Shown here piece by piece: positions 35,622-36,436 of a stretch of DNA of 36,436 nucleotides. A program made the position numbers and the translations under genes. The notes below the pieces were generated by a model that ran no database searches, was not told where the DNA came from, and worked only from the letters and a program-made list of their open reading frames with translations. The DNA comes from Pseudomonadota bacterium (GTDB lineage: Bacteria; Pseudomonadota; Alphaproteobacteria; Rhizobiales; Devosiaceae), in assembly GCA_023433775.1 (NCBI GenBank), contig JAEYTY010000163.1, positions 1 through 36,436 on the forward strand. Reading direction: 5' to 3'. Every line of letters starts with the position of its first letter. Within the stretch, counting starts at the first letter, position 1.

Positions 35622-36436
35622 CTATTCCTCGATGGTTTCGAACATGGCTTCGAGCTGCCCGATCACGGCGTCCATCGGCGCCACGGATTCCGGAAGCATT
35701 TCCGGCGCCTCGGGCGCAACGGCCACGTAAGGCACGCCGCTGGGGAAAGCCCCGAAGCGCTGGAAGAACGTGGTCATGTCGTCGAGTACAGGCATCCGCC
35801 AGCGCCACAGCGCGCCCATGGCAATGACCGGCTCCATATGCCCAAAGCCCTCATAATATTGCTTGGTCACCCAAACGCCTTGATTGATCAGCTTTTCAGC
35901 AAACCGGTCGGTATTCTGCATCCGCACAATTGGATCACTTGTGCCGGTCGCGAGGAACATGGGCGGGGCATCGGCGGTGATCAGGTTGATCGGCTGCGTG
36001 CCCTGCGGATTGGGCGCCTGGCCAAAGGCCTCGCGCACCTCACCATATTCAAAGGGGTAGAAGTCATAAGGCCCCGCCAGCGCCGCCACGGCGCGGATCT
36101 GCATCGTCACGCCATATTCGCGCAGGAATGAGGGGTCGAGCGCCAGCATCACCGCATTATAGGCGCCTGCCGAATGGCCAGCCAGAAACAGCCGGTTGGG
36201 GTCGCCGCCATAATTGGCGATATTGTCCTGCACCCATCTCAGCGCGTTGGCACTGTCCTCGAGAAACTCGGGATAGCGCACTTCGGGTACGAGACGATAA
36301 TCGGCAATCACGGCAATAAAGCCGCGCGAAGCCAGGGCCCGGCCAACAAACTGATAATCGCTGCGTTCGCCCCTGTTCCAGCCGCCGCCATAAATGAAGA
36401 AGACCACGGGCGCCGGTCCACCACGCTGCTCGGGCG
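35622..36436 (-). CDS. Alpha/beta hydrolase, BD-FAE/acetylesterase-like (paralog 2), N-terminus outside window
   Basis: The frame is open to the end of the window on the minus strand, so the true start lies beyond 36436; about 271 codons are present. VVFFIYGGGW is the oxyanion-hole motif, GHSAGA the nucleophile elbow, GTSDPIV the acid and GFGHME the His, a complete triad. Family assignment as for the gene at 33361, with which it shares long blocks (DYRLVP, GHSAGAYNAVMLA, DPS, GPYDF-PF). The C-terminus has an extra acidic tail of about 35 residues not found in the other copy. It converges on the VOC gene with a 9-base gap. Confidence 0.87.
   Translation of the reverse strand, partial: PEQRGGPAPVVFFIYGGGWNRGERSDYQFVGRALASRGFIAVIADYRLVPEVRYPEFLEDSANALRWVQDNIANYGGDPNRLFLAGHSAGAYNAVMLALDPSFLREYGVTMQIRAVAALAGPYDFYPFEYGEVREAFGQAPNPQGTQPINLITADAPPMFLATGTSDPIVRMQNTDRFAEKLINQGVWVTKQYYEGFGHMEPVIAMGALWRWRMPVLDDMTTFFQRFGAFPSGVPYVAVAPEAPEMLPESVAPMDAVIGQLEAMFETIEE

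Overview
The window is a GC-rich stretch of bacterial chromosome that looks like an alphaproteobacterium of the order Hyphomicrobiales (Rhizobiales); a Devosia-like organism is my best guess from overall protein flavour, not a proof. Supporting signs are a CpdR-type single-domain response regulator of 119 residues next to tandem tRNA-Val genes and an N-formylglutamate amidohydrolase, a ROSE-type RNA thermometer before a small heat-shock gene, an initiator tRNA with a weakened anticodon-stem G:C run, and frequent tightly packed genes with 4-nt ATGA overlaps. No insertion sequence, phage gene, CRISPR array or rRNA was seen. It reads as ordinary core chromosome with some accessory islets.

Layout. 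1-8400: the 3' end of an FtsX-type ABC permease, a palindromic intergenic repeat, a LysR regulator divergent from a methyltransferase, a short HerA/DUF87-like ATPase, an aldose-1-epimerase-like enzyme, the helicase HrpB and methionine sulfoxide reductase MsrB. 8550-10515: two tRNA-Val genes bracketed by a ~50-bp direct repeat, then cpdR and divergent hutG. 10514-10876: an AT-richer intergenic stretch with a minus-strand terminator-like hairpin and a 14-codon ORF. 10877-15182: a HisN/IMPase-family phosphatase, a three-gene TadE/TadE/TadG operon on the minus strand and a lysophospholipase-like hydrolase. 15183-16726: stress genes, namely an Hsp20 chaperone with an RpoH-like promoter and a ROSE-type hairpin over its ribosome binding site, and a Dps ferritin. 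16727-23375: a long leader followed by gltB-gltD (NADPH glutamate synthase) and a strong terminator.

23400-30600: a membrane diguanylate cyclase (Cache-HAMP-GGDEF), a small esterase, then a LysR regulator divergent from a four-gene operon: periplasmic binding protein, permease, ATPase, and an aldo/keto-reductase-fold protein whose catalytic His and Tyr appear to be lost. 30700-30850: initiator tRNA with its own promoter and terminator. 31017-33354: a Tas-like aldo/keto reductase with an intact catalytic tetrad, and a DUF599 membrane protein coupled to a secreted LprI-like protein. 33361-36436: two paralogous alpha/beta hydrolases of the BD-FAE/acetylesterase type flank an iron-storage pair (BFD-like ferredoxin and bacterioferritin) and a VOC-fold protein; the second hydrolase runs off the window.

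Functional themes are nitrogen assimilation (gltBD, hutG, amino-acid-type ABC uptake), stress and iron handling (hsp20, dps, bfr, msrB), cell-cycle and second-messenger signalling (cpdR, diguanylate cyclase) and surface structures (Tad proteins). The most interesting observations are the ROSE-type thermometer, the active-site-degenerate AKR welded to an ABC importer operon, the structured locus with a 14-codon ORF at about 10.6 kb, and the esterase paralogs around bfr. I did not find clear evidence of a wholly new multi-gene system.
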